Positions 39,890 through 52,918 of a stretch of 64,000 nucleotides of DNA are shown piece by piece. The stretch spans positions 248,001 through 312,000 of the forward strand of contig NAJO01000027.1 in assembly GCA_002077065.1 (NCBI GenBank), written 5' to 3'. The stretch is from Cryoendolithus antarcticus (lineage: Eukaryota; Ascomycota; Dothideomycetes; Cladosporiales; Cladosporiaceae). Each line of letters begins with the position of its first letter. Position 1 is the stretch's first letter. The translations under genes and the position numbers were made by a program. Under the pieces are notes generated by a model. The model worked only from the letters and a program-made list of their open reading frames with translations. It had not been told where the DNA came from and did no database searches.

Positions 39890-41655
39890 ATCAAGGTCTT
39901 TTCAGCCTAAGCTTGCCAAGCGTTGCACAGGGCGCCACTTGTACGGAAGGACTACTCATAGTATGAATAATGTAGTAGCAATGCCAGTATCGAGTACTTT
40001 GAGATGCTCCAGTCGTACTCTCACCGTCGTCCAGTCACGAGCTTCGCTCACCCCACCTTCACCGCTTCATGGGCCGGCGTTACCGCAGGCTCTGCCCAGT
40101 CATTACACGGCGGTACCTTGTCATGCAGCCGAAGCATGTCGCTGGCGTTCGCATGGATGGTCGCACGCCATGTCGTGCGTGTGCATGCAGGTAGAAAGTG
40201 TAAGACGACGACGTGTCACACAGACCTCCCTCGCCGAGCCCGTCATGGCGTCTCGGTCGTCATCGTGCTGCGAAGTATCAAGATCGCAATTTTGATCACT
40301 GACCTCATGAAGTCCAGTTGACGAGTGTGGTACACTGTGGTATATATGAGTGCCCAAAGCTTTGCTTTGCAGTCCAGACTCGGGAATTGTGGAATGAGTG
40401 CTAGGTGCTGGGCACTGCCTGTTTGGAGGAAGAACGACATGCTAGCGGCGCGCGGCGACGAATCAAAGGATGCTGTGAGAAGTCCCTGAGGCGGGAAATG
40501 AAGCGAAGAGCAATGGTCGCTGTCGATTTCCGCATTATGAACAACATATGGAGAGAGGCGGATGCCTTTAGTCAGCACGCTTTTGCGTCTAACAGTCTTG
40601 CGCGTGAACCAGCGGCTGACGCACCCTGTTCGCCCAAGGAGAAGCGCCCGGCCGAGCGTAGGAACTTAACATGGCGCAGTCGTGATGGACCCAGTGTCGC
40701 ACGGAAAGTGCGCTTTATGGCGAAGTTCGGTATGTGGTGGCTGGTGCGCTCGAGAAGCCTACGCCTCCACCAAATATGAAGCTCCACAAAAAGCGCAGCA
40801 CCATCATTGTGACCCCACTATCGGCCATCGCGTGGGACTCAGACAGCACCTACGTCCGCAGCAATTCTGACGTCGGAATCAGACATTTATCCGTGCGGCG
40901 AAGAGACGCTGAGGTACGAGACGGGGGGCAGATGCGCATCTAATGTGGAACATTGAAGCAAAGCAAGTTCGCTACAATTCATAGGATGCGTCTGCGAGGC
41001 AATCGGTCTGCTCACGGTAGGAAGTGAGGTCAGCGGCGTCACAGCAGGCCCAGACACGATACGTTCACACGTGGCTATGGCGTCTGCGCATCTGCACAAC
41101 CGTTGCTTGCGCCTCTACCTTTGCAAAGCAACGTGACCATGAAGCACACGCACAGCTTCACTGCGCCCACTTGTACAGGAGCCAAGATGTCCTGTTGTCC
41201 CCGATGGCGAGACCAATATCGCGGTTGGGAGCCCTGCCGATGTCGACTCGAGAACGGCTGCTCAAGCGCTCGTTGGGCAGCAGAATGATGCTACTCTCTT
41301 TCGGTGCATTCGTTCGGATTGTATCGGTAAACGGTAGGCAAGTACCTGCATATTCTTGTCAGCCTCCACAGTGTACGTCGACGTTTAGACCAGTGAGAGA
41401 TGATTGGGAAATGAGGCTCGCCGGTATTGGCCGCTGACCTGGCCTAGAGAGTCCGCCTGCCAGGAAGTTATATGATAGCACCGACAGCGTCTTCACCGCC
41501 AGTTCAGTATCCGCATAACAAGAGATCAGTATCTGGTCGTTCGTCTGCCCTCTTCTCGACCAGCACACACCATGACCTACACTAAGTATCCCATCGTGTC
41601 GGCAAGGATGATCGTGGTTGTCTTCGTGGCCTTCCTACTCAACGTGGTAGCTGCC
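39890..41655. other. 1.77-kb stretch without a supported gene
   Basis: This lies between the GDSL esterase and zinc-finger gene A. Frames such as 40405-40779 begin with GTG and have no domain. The last 84 bp (41572-41655) are open in the zinc-finger frame and may be an N-terminal extension. Confidence 0.35.
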
Positions 41656-42673
41656 ATGGAGGGCCCAGAGCAGCCACTATGGGATGGCATATTCTTCGAA
41701 GATGCCCTGCCGTATGCTGAGACTGCACTGGAGCTCACAAGAGATGCCGGGGAGGTTGTGTTCCAAGCAGCTGTTGCGCGCGCCGTAAGTCGGTCTCAGC
41801 ACACGTCGCATCGTGCTTCACTGATCGTGATAGTCTACATCACCCCGAACCACGGCCATAATCGGGCGCTTATTGCCTCCATGGTGGACACTGGAGAACT
41901 GGACTCCACTTACAGCAGAAGAATACATGCAGCACCAGCCTCTGGATGTCCCACACTATCAACTCCCCAACGATGTCACAGAACCTGCTACACCCTTTCA
42001 GTACCCGTCGCCTATACCTCCTGAGCCACAGGCTTACTACCCGATGCCTAAAAACCGCTTTCTCGCCCCTCTATCGAAGATTACAGACTGGATGTCTGGC
42101 ACGTACACTCCAACGGTGCATTTTGTCAACGCACCCGCTGCACTGCCTCCGCAGCAACCACTGCACCCCACTCACTGGCCATCGACGACAGCCACGATAC
42201 CCAATACGCAGAGCTCCTTTCCGCTTCTCGCCCCCGCGTCGCAGACCCCAATTACGCCCAACACAAGCGTGAGCAGTCACCGCTACCCTTGTAACCATGC
42301 GAATTGTAATGCATCGTGTGCCACACGAGCTGCGTTGAAGTATGTCGTGATCGACCTTTGGTCGAGCTGACACCACGACTGACAATGTGATAGGAAACAT
42401 AAAAAATCCCACATCCCAGTAGCCAACCGGAAGCATGGCTGTCCAGCAGAGACTTGTTCCAAAAGGTTCAACGAGAAGAAAGATCTTGTCAAGCATCAAC
42501 TCACCCATGATAAGGACCACACCATGCGATTCGCATGTCCACAACTGGATTGCGAAAGGCATACGAAATTGATTGTGCGGTGGGACAACTTCCTTCGCCA
42601 TATGGAGGATATCCATGAGATAGTCCTGCCACGAAAGACGAAGACGAAGAAGGCGAAGGACCGACAGCGGTAG
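41656..42673 (+). CDS. C2H2 zinc-finger protein A
   Basis: The model is join(41656..41784,41834..42339,42394..42673), 304 aa. The N-terminal 200 residues are Pro/Gln-rich and unlike anything I know. Three C2H2 fingers close the protein: the first has CNHANC with KHKKSH (CX4C..HX3H), the second CPAETC with KHQLTH, and the third CPQLDC with RHMEDIH. A basic tail (PRKTKTKKAKDRQR) looks like a nuclear localisation signal. It is probably a DNA-binding regulator; targets are unknown. The start at 41656 (MEGPEQPLW, good Kozak context) matches the exon-1 size of the two neighbouring finger genes. An in-frame ATG at 41572 would add a signal-peptide-like stretch. Intron 2 splits the residue two before the first zinc His, as in genes B and C. 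Confidence 0.8.
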
Positions 42674-43009
42674 CCGACAAGGCTCATAATCGATATCGAC
42701 AGCAATGGCTTCGTCAGTGGCGTTCTGGAGCTGGAGAAAGGAAATATTTCCATGTTGCGGAGGGATGTTCGAAGCTGGAAGGGCTGCATAAGCGGTGCAT
42801 AGAAGTGGAGCGTAGTCTTGACATAAGTCGTGTTTCAGTAGCCTGCAGGTGCAGATGCGTATTAATCAGCGTCACCTATATGAAGGTGCGGTCTCACCTG
42901 ATTCTCATACTCGCGAATGCGATGCGAAGGTCAACGGTAGGTGGCCAACAACATTGCCCGGTCTGTTGCGACTCGCAGTGCCTAATATCACGCAAGACTG
43001 CAACAAGCC
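42674..43009. other. Intergenic, zinc-finger A to glutathione transferase
   Basis: These 336 bp lie between two plus-strand genes and presumably hold the transferase promoter. Nothing else is recognised. Confidence 0.35.
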
Positions 43010-43884
43010 ATGGCGACCGACACCGTCGAGCCGGAGATCGTACTCTACGACCTAGCGTGCATCGATGGCGAATGTTTCTCCCCTGTCGTGTGGCGTATTC
43101 GTCTGATGCTCAATTACAAGCAGATCCCATTACGGACGGTGTTTGTGGAGTTCCCGGACATCGAACCTACGCTGAAAGCACTGTAAGTTGTCAGCATACT
43201 CCCGCTCCATGTGAAGTACTCAGCAAGCGTTTGGTGAAGACATTCATCATCGTACTGTTACCTTTGCCAGCTACGCGGCTGCCAACGATGGTTCTGTTGT
43301 ACTGATCAGATGCGCGCAGTGGTATCTCCCCGGCTGTTGGCGAGAAGAAGTACTCGGTGCCGGCTATTCATCACTTGCCAAGTGACAAGTACATCATGGA
43401 CTCTGATTTGATTTCGAAGTTCCTTGAGTCCACCTACCCGAAGCCGTCGCTCCAGCTAAGCTCGGTCTTGGGCGCTGAGATTGAAGCTCAAGGTCGTGCG
43501 GTCTTAGGCCTGGTTCTCAGCATCACAGTGCCGCCTCGCGAGATCGACCATCTCTCACCGCGCGCAGCGGAGTATTTCCGTCGTACGCGCGAAGCGAGAT
43601 GGGGCCGTACTCTCGAGTCGCTGATCGAGGGCGACAACGAAGAGCAAGCTTGGATTGCGGCGAAGGAAGGCATGAAGGAGCAAGACAAGCTGATCAAAAC
43701 GAATCGAGCCGAAGGACCGTTCGTGCTGGGAGCCAAGCCAAGCTACACGGACTTCTTCATCGCTGGTGTGATGCAGTCGACGAGGATCGTACATGAAGCT
43801 TCCTTTCGCAGGCATATGACGGAGGTCGAGGGTACGCAGGCGATCTATGAGGCGTGTCTGCCGTGGATGGTGAAGAGAGATTGA
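43010..43884 (+). CDS. Glutathione S-transferase-like protein
   Basis: The model is join(43010..43182,43320..43884), 245 aa. The N-terminal thioredoxin-like half contains CFSPVVWRIRLMLNYKQIP, where Cys/Ser near residue 20 would activate glutathione, then KKYSVPAIHHL (cis-Pro) and the SDLISKFLE helix. The all-helical C-terminal half ends with EGPFVLGAKPSYTDFFIAG, a typical GST H-site/N-cap segment. It resembles fungal GSTs of the UstS/Ure2-like kind that often take part in detoxification; the substrate is unknown. The single intron is 137 bp, longer than its neighbours. The gene sits between zinc-finger genes A and B. Confidence 0.88.
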
Positions 43885-45728
43885 GCCAGGGCGGCTGCCC
43901 AAAGGCACGACACATGCCACCGGTCGCACGATCAGAGCAGCCATCAATTACGCATCGGGTCATGTCGAGACCATATTTACCACATGCTTTAACACAAACA
44001 TTGTCGTACTGATGGCCATCAACCAGCGTGCAGTTTATGCATATCTCGACGTAGAGGCTCAAATCATGAAGGAATGAATCGTCAGTAACGACACCTCCAC
44101 TTGAAGAGACTTGCGCTACTCTCAAGCACACCACAAGTCGTTGTGGCGCCTCCTCGGCCGGTGAGAAGGAGCATCACTTGGACGGGAGAGGTGCGTAGCG
44201 ATCCACGGCTCTCGAAAAATGTATCGTTCGACTATTGACTGCTGCAGTCGAGTGTAGACACGCATTAGCATCGAACTTCCGCACTGGAGAGTGTCTTTAG
44301 ACTTGCAGAGCACGGCAGTCGCCACACACAAGAAGTGTTGCCATGGTAACATTGCGCGGGCGATGATGTAGGCCCAGACCAGCGATCTCCCAGCGTAGTC
44401 AGGTGTTCGCAGTAGCTTCGATCCTTCGCGGGATGTTTTGACCACGAGACAGGGCTGTCCTGGCGGAAGGGGCAGTCGGGCACCCATACGAGTACCCAAG
44501 TCCAAGTGCATCCAGATTGCATTGTGATCCAATGGCGGGAGACCCGCGGTCCGTAGCAGATCACACACCACCCTCGATATGTTGATGAACAGCCGAGATC
44601 ATGCTCGGCACATGCTGGACGCGTGACTGAGCAGTCATGCGTGACGGGCAGCAGTGTCACCGGCAAACGTCGTTGCATGCGCTGGAAGGACCTGCATATG
44701 CGTTCCACAGCATGTGATCGTTCCGGGCGTCAGGTACAGAATGTGCCGCGAGGATTGACAGCATGTCAGAGACGTGGAGGTTCAAGCAGGATCGCTTTGA
44801 CCGAAGCGATCTTTGATCGACGTATCGCTCGTGACATTTGCAGCCCGTGACGGCGAGATCAGCCGTCATGTGCTTTCACCCGCGCATTCATGCGAGCACG
44901 GTTCCAAAATATTGCGTGTGTTGATCTGTGGTGAGAAAATTTGGCGGGGTAGAGGGCCACGAATATCAAGGTTCCCACGGACCAGAGAGTCGGGGCTACA
45001 CTCCACGTGAAATGGCCGTAGGGCAGTAAGGCGAACGCAACATCTCAAGGGTGCTGCATGCAACAGCCGCGCGTGTGTGCTCCCACATTGCGGCTCATCG
45101 GCATGGTTCGCAGCAAGAATGACTCGAAGTCGCGTTATCTTCGCACATCGCCGAATCTCAAGTCGTAGACCCCTGGCCTCGGCTGTTAGACCAGCAGGGC
45201 AGCCAATGGATTCCCCAGTCGTAGGTACGTGGGTAGGAGCGTTCGTCGTGGGGTATCACGAGGGTGTCGTGCAGTAGTTGACGATCTCTACTTCCCCAGA
45301 TGCAAAACGTCCCGGCTTTGCGGCTGTGGTCTGGCATGACATCTCTCGCCACCGACCGTAGCCGGCTGCTTGATAGCTTCAGATGGTGTTTGTGTGAGGA
45401 GCACATGTCAAGGCAACCATATTGTGTCGCTCAGGCATGAATCGCCGGGAGTACTTGAAGTGAGCAGGCCCGATGTCGCGTAATACCTCCAGAGGCCGCC
45501 TTGCCTCTTCGTAGTTTAAGAGTTGACGTGCACCCTTCTGCTTCGCTGATCATCCAGTTCACAGTCCCAGTGCGCAACGCAACTTGACTTTTCGCAGAAG
45601 TCGTTGGCTTTTGGCGCTTATTTTTGCTTCTATTGTGCTGTTATTGGTGTGGCCATCTCATTCAGCGTGTCGCTTTGCCCTGGTCGCGCGCATTCCTGTT
45701 TCCTATTCACTACACTGCATCACCAACC
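43885..45728. other. 1.84-kb stretch without a supported gene
   Basis: The region between the GST gene and zinc-finger gene B contains only short unrelated frames on both strands (for example 44122-44571). I looked for a degenerate finger (CX2-4C..HX3-5H) in it and saw none. Confidence 0.35.
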
Positions 45729-47290
45729 ATGCAAGGTCGAAACGACTTCACTTCGTGGAACGGCGCTTTGGGCGACCCCAATCTGTCTGGCATAGGGACC
45801 GCCTTCCCAGATGGCTCGACGGAAGAACCTCTCCAGTTCGACATTGACGACTTCAGAAGCGATGCAACACAGGCAAGTCAATTCCGCGGAAAGCCAGCTC
45901 CCAAGCTAACATGAGTAATCAAGCAGCGGCAATACGATGATCATCTGCTCAGCGAGCCCAGTGACTACCAATCCGGGCGCTTCACATGGGACCCAGGTGC
46001 CACGAACATCCCAAGCGCCGATCGGACTCCAGCATACCGCCATGTCGCAGGCTCGAACGCAGGAGCTGCCGAGCTCGCCATAAGGTACTTCACTCCCTTA
46101 CAAGCTAGGCCAGCGCGGGTACAACCAGATGGACACAGGATGCAGCCCGGTGCGGCGACATCAGCTCCGCAGGCAATCCCGATGCAGCAGCAGCAGATTC
46201 GATGGGCGCCAGAACTAGACGACTCACGGCTGAGATCCGTAAGGCCATCGAGCGTAGCTGGAATGTCTGATGGGTACATGCGGTCCGGTAATACCAGTCG
46301 TTTGAGCCAGTCTGCTCAGTCGTCTGCATTGACTCATACCATGCAGTACCCACAGTCGGCTAGGCAAGCGCCGTACCAGACCCTATCTCCGTCACAGCGC
46401 CCTAGTACACAGTCTCGAGCGCACAGCAATAGCGATCCTGCACAACGGCTTGGACCATCGACCCAATCACGCATGTATGGCAATCCAGAGAAACAACGCC
46501 AGCAGCAAGTCGGGTCTTCAGGATATTATGACCAGCAATATCAACACGCAGACGTCGCGCGAGATGGGACGTTCTCACCACCGCGTACACAAGGCAGCTG
46601 GAGCCACTACGCTGGCTCCGAGTCTGCTCATAGTCAGGTCTTGCCAGATATCCTCGATGCAGCATATTCGACTGGTATGCTTCATAGCCCGATCTCTGAA
46701 CTCGGCGGATTTGACCCGCGTTTCGCGTCGCCGCCTGACATCGAAGGATGGACGGGCCAAGCGTACAATCCAGGAGACCGCTCCATTAACCCAAGCCAGC
46801 TGATGGCGCACAGCGCGCCTGTGCGTCCGTACCAAGCAGCTGGTCCATCGCGCCCAAGGTCGGTGAGCACCTCTATGTCGAACATGGAAGGCCAGTACGT
46901 GTGCACCAGCCCTATCTGTAGGACACCGAACGCGACCTTCAGATCGAAGGCAGATCTCGAGTAAGTGGCCCTTGATTGCTCGCCAGATAGCTTACTAACT
47001 CCACTCTTAGACACCACCAGCGTTGGCATGGTCCGCGGAACAATGTCTGCGTCGACTGCGGCGCTAGCTTCGTCTCGTCGAAAGATCTCAAGCGCCATAT
47101 AAGCGAGATACACGACCCTGCTGCACGCAAGCACTTTGGTCCCTTCCCGACTTCATGCAATTTCTGCGCACGCGGCTTTGTACGACGCGATCATCTGACG
47201 CGTCATCTTCGGTCACATGGGGTTCTTACTCCAACGCCTTCTTCCAGAGGCATGTCGCGCGATCCCAGTCGCCAGTCTAGTCGACAGTAG
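45729..47290 (+). CDS. C2H2 zinc-finger protein B
   Basis: The model is join(45729..45872,45927..46960,47011..47290), 485 aa. The first intron is GC-AG (CAG|GCAAGT, CTAAC branch, AAGCAG acceptor). No GT donor nearby gives an open frame. Residues 50-370 are Gln/Ser/Pro-rich, a likely activation or low-complexity region (QSARQAPYQTLSPSQRPSTQ). Three C2H2 fingers follow: CTSPIC..HHQRWH, CVDCGASFVSSKDLKRHISEIH and CNFCARGFVRRDHLTRHLRSH. The third has the classic DHLTRHLRSH form, supporting DNA binding. Exon 3 is exactly 280 bases, as in gene A, and intron 2 falls at the same finger position and phase. Confidence 0.88.
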
Positions 47291-48444
47291 CGGATCCAGG
47301 CCCTCACCATTGACCGCTTTCCGCGATTACTTTCGTACACACACCTGCATTCTTCTGCGTTCGAAATTCCTTGACTTTGTTCTATTCATACTGGCGTTGG
47401 CGGCAGCGGATCGAAGGGCATTATCGGCTCATTAGCGGGATTTTGCTTTGCGTGGGCCATATTGTAGAAGGACGGCATGGCTCAATGACTGAACGGCCTT
47501 TGTACAAGTGCATGGCGTTGATAGATAGGATCGCCACACGGCTCTGTACGACATGAATGCTGTACTGTATGAATGACTTCAATGAGAGACGAGGTCGCGT
47601 CAAGAGCAGAGAGCAAACGCGTCCAATCGACGTCAGAACAACAGACACGGACCACTTTCGCGTGATGCTTCACTCGCTCCCTGAGCTTTCCCCATGTATT
47701 CCGCTATTAAATGCCAGATGCATTTTTCGTGGGGGTCGATTAGGAGGCACCATCTGGCGGCTCGTCAGGACTCACTTGATATGTCTGCGGATTCATGGCC
47801 TGCCAGCCACGTACGCCACTGCGACTCCTGGCGAACATCGATAGGCGAACCATTCACGAGCAGTACGGTCACGCGAATGTGACCCGCTGAACGCAGCACA
47901 GCGTCTCCACGCGCGGATTCGAGAGCATAGAACAGCGAGCTGGTGGCATGCGCATCTCAGGTGAGTAGGTGTGTGAGCTAGGTGCAGCTCCTCCTTCACC
48001 CCGCCTTGCGTGCGGATAAGGTAAGTAATGCGCTCCTTTCTGTCAAAGCGAGCTCTACGCTGTCAACGAGCGTTGCGCGTGTCCACCAGCAGTCATGCGT
48101 GCCACAAGGACTGGTGCGACATTCACGCCTCGGGTACAATGCATGGCGAAGGGCGGCCGCCGCCCTTCGGGTCGCCCATCGGCGCCCAAGCAATTGCGGG
48201 ACCCAAGAGGCCTACCACTCCGACCGCCGGAACCAGGATGAGTCGCAGCCTTCGAACTTCTGTTCCCTCTTTCTGTCTCTCATCGCCTTCATCTTGTGGT
48301 AAAAGTCACCGGCGCTGGTTCGCAGCACATGGGTGAGCTGGCGCAACGGTCCTAGCATTGCAAGGCACGAAATCAGGCTCCAGAAACGCAACTTACACCC
48401 GCCAGCTTCAAGGCTACGCGCCTTGCAGCAGGCGTGCTGTAAAG
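47291..48444. other. 1.15-kb stretch between zinc-finger genes B and C
   Basis: No supported gene. It holds a GC-rich perfect hairpin at 48147-48169. It presumably contains the promoter of gene C. Confidence 0.35.
48147..48169. repeat. Perfect GC-rich inverted repeat, 10-bp arms
   Basis: The arms cgaagggcgg and ccgcccttcg are separated by three bases. It lies 276 bp upstream of the zinc-finger C start codon. It could form a very stable hairpin or be a symmetric protein-binding site. Confidence 0.8.
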
Positions 48445-49794
48445 ATGGCAGGCAGAGGCGAACAACCGGGCGGCTACCAGCGTGAGCTGCAGCGCGCAGA
48501 GGCATACTTGGCGGCAATCGGCCATGTCGGCAGCCAGATAGACAATGAATGGAGCTACAGAGGACCGTCACATGCGGTAAGTCGACCACACCCAGTGTTT
48601 CCAAGAGAGCCGGGCTGACTCATGTACGTTAAGTCCATCCCGCTACCAGATACTACTCGTCAGTATATCACCCGGCAGGACGCAGAGCAATCTCTGGAAC
48701 AGATTGTGGACGGCTTCAGTCCGAGCACCCCGCCCTCTCCGTTTTCTGCCTATGGGGTACTCGAATTGCCGGCCCGAACAATCGATCCTAGGATAGCTTT
48801 CCGTCAGCGTCAAGTGCCCTCATACATACCAGTGATCCCGGAACGTGACTTGTACGGACCGCAGCACCCTCGCGCAGTTCGTAATGGACCGATACTGCCA
48901 GGCTATCCTAAAGCACAGAGGCGCGCAGAGGGCCAAAGGACAGTCTCTGCGCGGGAACGACCTCCTAGAAACGGGAGAGCGCAACGTACTACAGCACTGC
49001 TCTATCCCGAAAGCACGGCCGCAATCCGGGGCCAAGATGGCCCGACTCAGAGCATCGAGAGGACTTTAGCCAACCTTACGGCCGTTCTAGAGGAACCGTC
49101 GCCTTTTGTATGCAAGGAGTGTGGGCGCGTGTGCACGGACAGGCAATCGCTGAGGTTGGCTTTACCAATGCAGCAGCACTGATCCCAGCTAACGACAATT
49201 AGGCACCATTTCTCTAACGTTCACGACGAGGCAAAGAAGACTCAGCATAAGTGCCCGGTCTGCCAGAGAGGTTTCCCATACCGCGCAAGCGTGGAGAAGC
49301 ATGTCAATAGCGTGCATCGTCAGCGTGGCGATCCTAATAAGGTCATGTATTCGTGCCCTGATTGTCGCAAACAATTCGACCGGCTCTACAACATGCAGCG
49401 CCACCATGACCTGATTCATCCGGACTCCCTCGCTATTGTCCGGACGGTACAGCACTCAGGACCACCTCGTCGCGCGGGAGCGTACGTCCAGCAGCCTCTA
49501 GGCTTGATCATCCCAATGCGGACGCCTTCTCCGCCAGCCACTGCCTTCAGTCTGCGTCGTAACGGGGACTCGTACTCCCAAGTTGCTCGCCTCGGGTATC
49601 ACGCTGAGTCGATGACACGGGCTGCCTCGCAGGCTTCAGCTCCGTCGACCATCTTCAGTGATCCAGGTACGCCTTTTACTCGACCCACTTTTGAGACGAC
49701 CCCTACGGAAGTCGATGAGAGTTGGTTGGATCCAACGCTGCGTAGCAAGAGGGGCACGCCTAGCGCACGTAGCTCGCTGCGATCTCAATGGTAG
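48445..49794 (+). CDS. C2H2 zinc-finger protein C
   Basis: The model is join(48445..48576,48634..49154,49203..49794), 414 aa. A 44-codon first exon (MAGRGEQPGGYQ) is followed by a disordered Pro/Arg/Gln-rich region. Three fingers lie at about 210-320: CKECGRVCTDRQSLRHHFSNVH, CPVCQRGFPYRASVEKHVNSVH and CPDCRKQFDRLYNMQRHHDLIH. Unlike genes A and B, a 115-residue Ser/Thr/Pro-rich tail follows the fingers. The second intron has an unusual donor (AG|GTTGGC) but a good branch (CTAAC) and acceptor (AATTAG). Its use restores the first finger and closes the phase. It is probably a DNA-binding regulator; targets are unknown. Confidence 0.85.
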
Positions 49795-50662
49795 TGCGGA
49801 CGTTCTTAACGTTGAAGGGGACTCGTCGGACATGGACGGTGCCGGGGAGGAAGCAATGGAACGCGACGATTGTAGATGATTGAACGAACCATCATGGATA
49901 ACGTTGATATCGACAGAGAATGAAACACCTGGATTGCTTGTAACGAAGAAGACTGCTGCGCCTTGGGTCGATCTTCCTGTGACACCTTTCCCTGCCGTGA
50001 CTGGTTGGGGCCTGCTCTGTGCCACCCGACTGGTTGTCGAGTCACAGAGCTACTGCTGTGCTCATGCCCTGCTGCCTCACCGCTTGCTCGTCACATGATC
50101 AAGCAAGCCGCAGTCGGCGCATATATCTGATACCAAGCCCTGTCGATGAACATGCCGCACGTGATGTCGCTCGACAGTGATATCTCGTAAGGGTGGGCAC
50201 CGCTCCGGGAGTTGGCCCGAAAACAAGCTCTCACGGCCACGTGCTGTCTCACACCCCCACCTTGTACAGCAATGCCGCCCCGTTGCGCCTCCACATCGGG
50301 TAGCATCCATCATTGAGACGCAAAGTTTCCCACCTGGCGTCAAAGACTGCATCTTGCGTACCGTTCTTGCTGTCTTCACGTAGCCGGCGATTCCATTCAA
50401 TTCGTCCGATCTTCCTTGTGGAGACTGCGTTCATTCATTTACTTCTCGTGGAGAACTTGGACCGCCCAAGTGGAGGAGAATCGACTGCTAGGCAAGGCTC
50501 AGGTCGTATATGAGTGTGCAACGGTAGGCAGGTGGCCAGCTGCGATAGCAGTCGCTTCTTCTTGTCGGTATGCATCAAGTACACTCTCCTTGTACAGACC
50601 TTCCGGGCTCACTCTCGTTAGCCCACAACGGTTACACTTCGCCCTCTCTACGTCCATCGACC
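49795..50662. other. Upstream region of GAL7
   Basis: These 868 bp lie between zinc-finger gene C and GAL7, both plus strand. I saw no clear CGG-N11-CCG (Gal4-type) site in the last 160 bp. No gene is seen. Confidence 0.35.
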
Positions 50663-51986
<1,324 letters not shown>

Positions 51987-52918
51987 ACGGGGATGAAAGA
52001 GTGCAATAGTGAGCGAGACAAAGACATGATGGGAAGCCGCACATAGTACGCATATCCAGCTGCAAGGCACACATGAGTGAATCAAGCTAAGTTACAGGCT
52101 TCACGAGTGCGGACAGAAATGTAGCATTCAGCATAGCAATAAGCAGCGGGGAATCGACAGCGATAGCTCAATCCACCATTACTATCCCTATCATGTATTC
52201 CATTGCCGCTCGCGTCAGCTTTGGACCATCACTACAGCGAATGAATGCAGTCCACAGCCGCTTTCCGCAGGCGCACGCACGAGCCCATAGTTCACGGCTT
52301 CTGACTGCTGTCTTCTTCCCACCATTCAACATCGCAAGTAGTCCATGGTATCTCGAACACTGCCTCTCGATCTTGCCACGCTGCTACGCGTGTCGTCAAA
52401 ACAACAACTATGCCAACGTCCATAGCTAACTCGTGACTGGCGCCGAACTGAATCCGCTTTGTGACTGTTGAACCTTGTTTTCCAGCGGCACAGCAGCGCT
52501 TACACACTCGGCATCAATCTGGACTTGTGCATGTCGCTCTATACTTGCAGCACGTTCATCTAGCTAGATCTGCGGATCTGCGCGGCGTACTATAGCACAG
52601 CGGTTGCACAGTGTTGGTGGCGCTTTTGGCTGCAGGTACGCGCTGATGTGCCGGCTTTGCCAATAGCATCTGGGATTGAAATGTAGGTGAGAGGCGAAGT
52701 ACATCAAAGTCAGAGTATAAGGAAATGGTCGCATAGCTAGTTGGCTGGTGAAGTACGAAGTCCTTTCTGTTGTCTTTCCATCGCGTTGTTTTCAGGTGGC
52801 TTACTGTCCTTTCCGATCGTTCACCTTTCGAGATCTGCATAGCATATCGCGTTTGCTGTCTATACACGGCCGGTCCTACGTAGAGCAATTCACTCCTCTC
52901 AGGCACTTCTATACTACG
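51987..52918. other. Upstream region of small secreted protein gene
   Basis: These 932 bp contain no supported gene. The stretch includes the GAL7 3' UTR and the promoter of the secreted-protein gene. Confidence 0.35.

Noticed and set aside
40405..40779. 124-codon plus-strand frame
   Set aside because: GTG start and no recognisable feature.
44122..44571. 149-codon minus-strand frame between GST and zinc-finger B
   Set aside because: No motif, several overlapping frames of similar size, no supporting splice sites.
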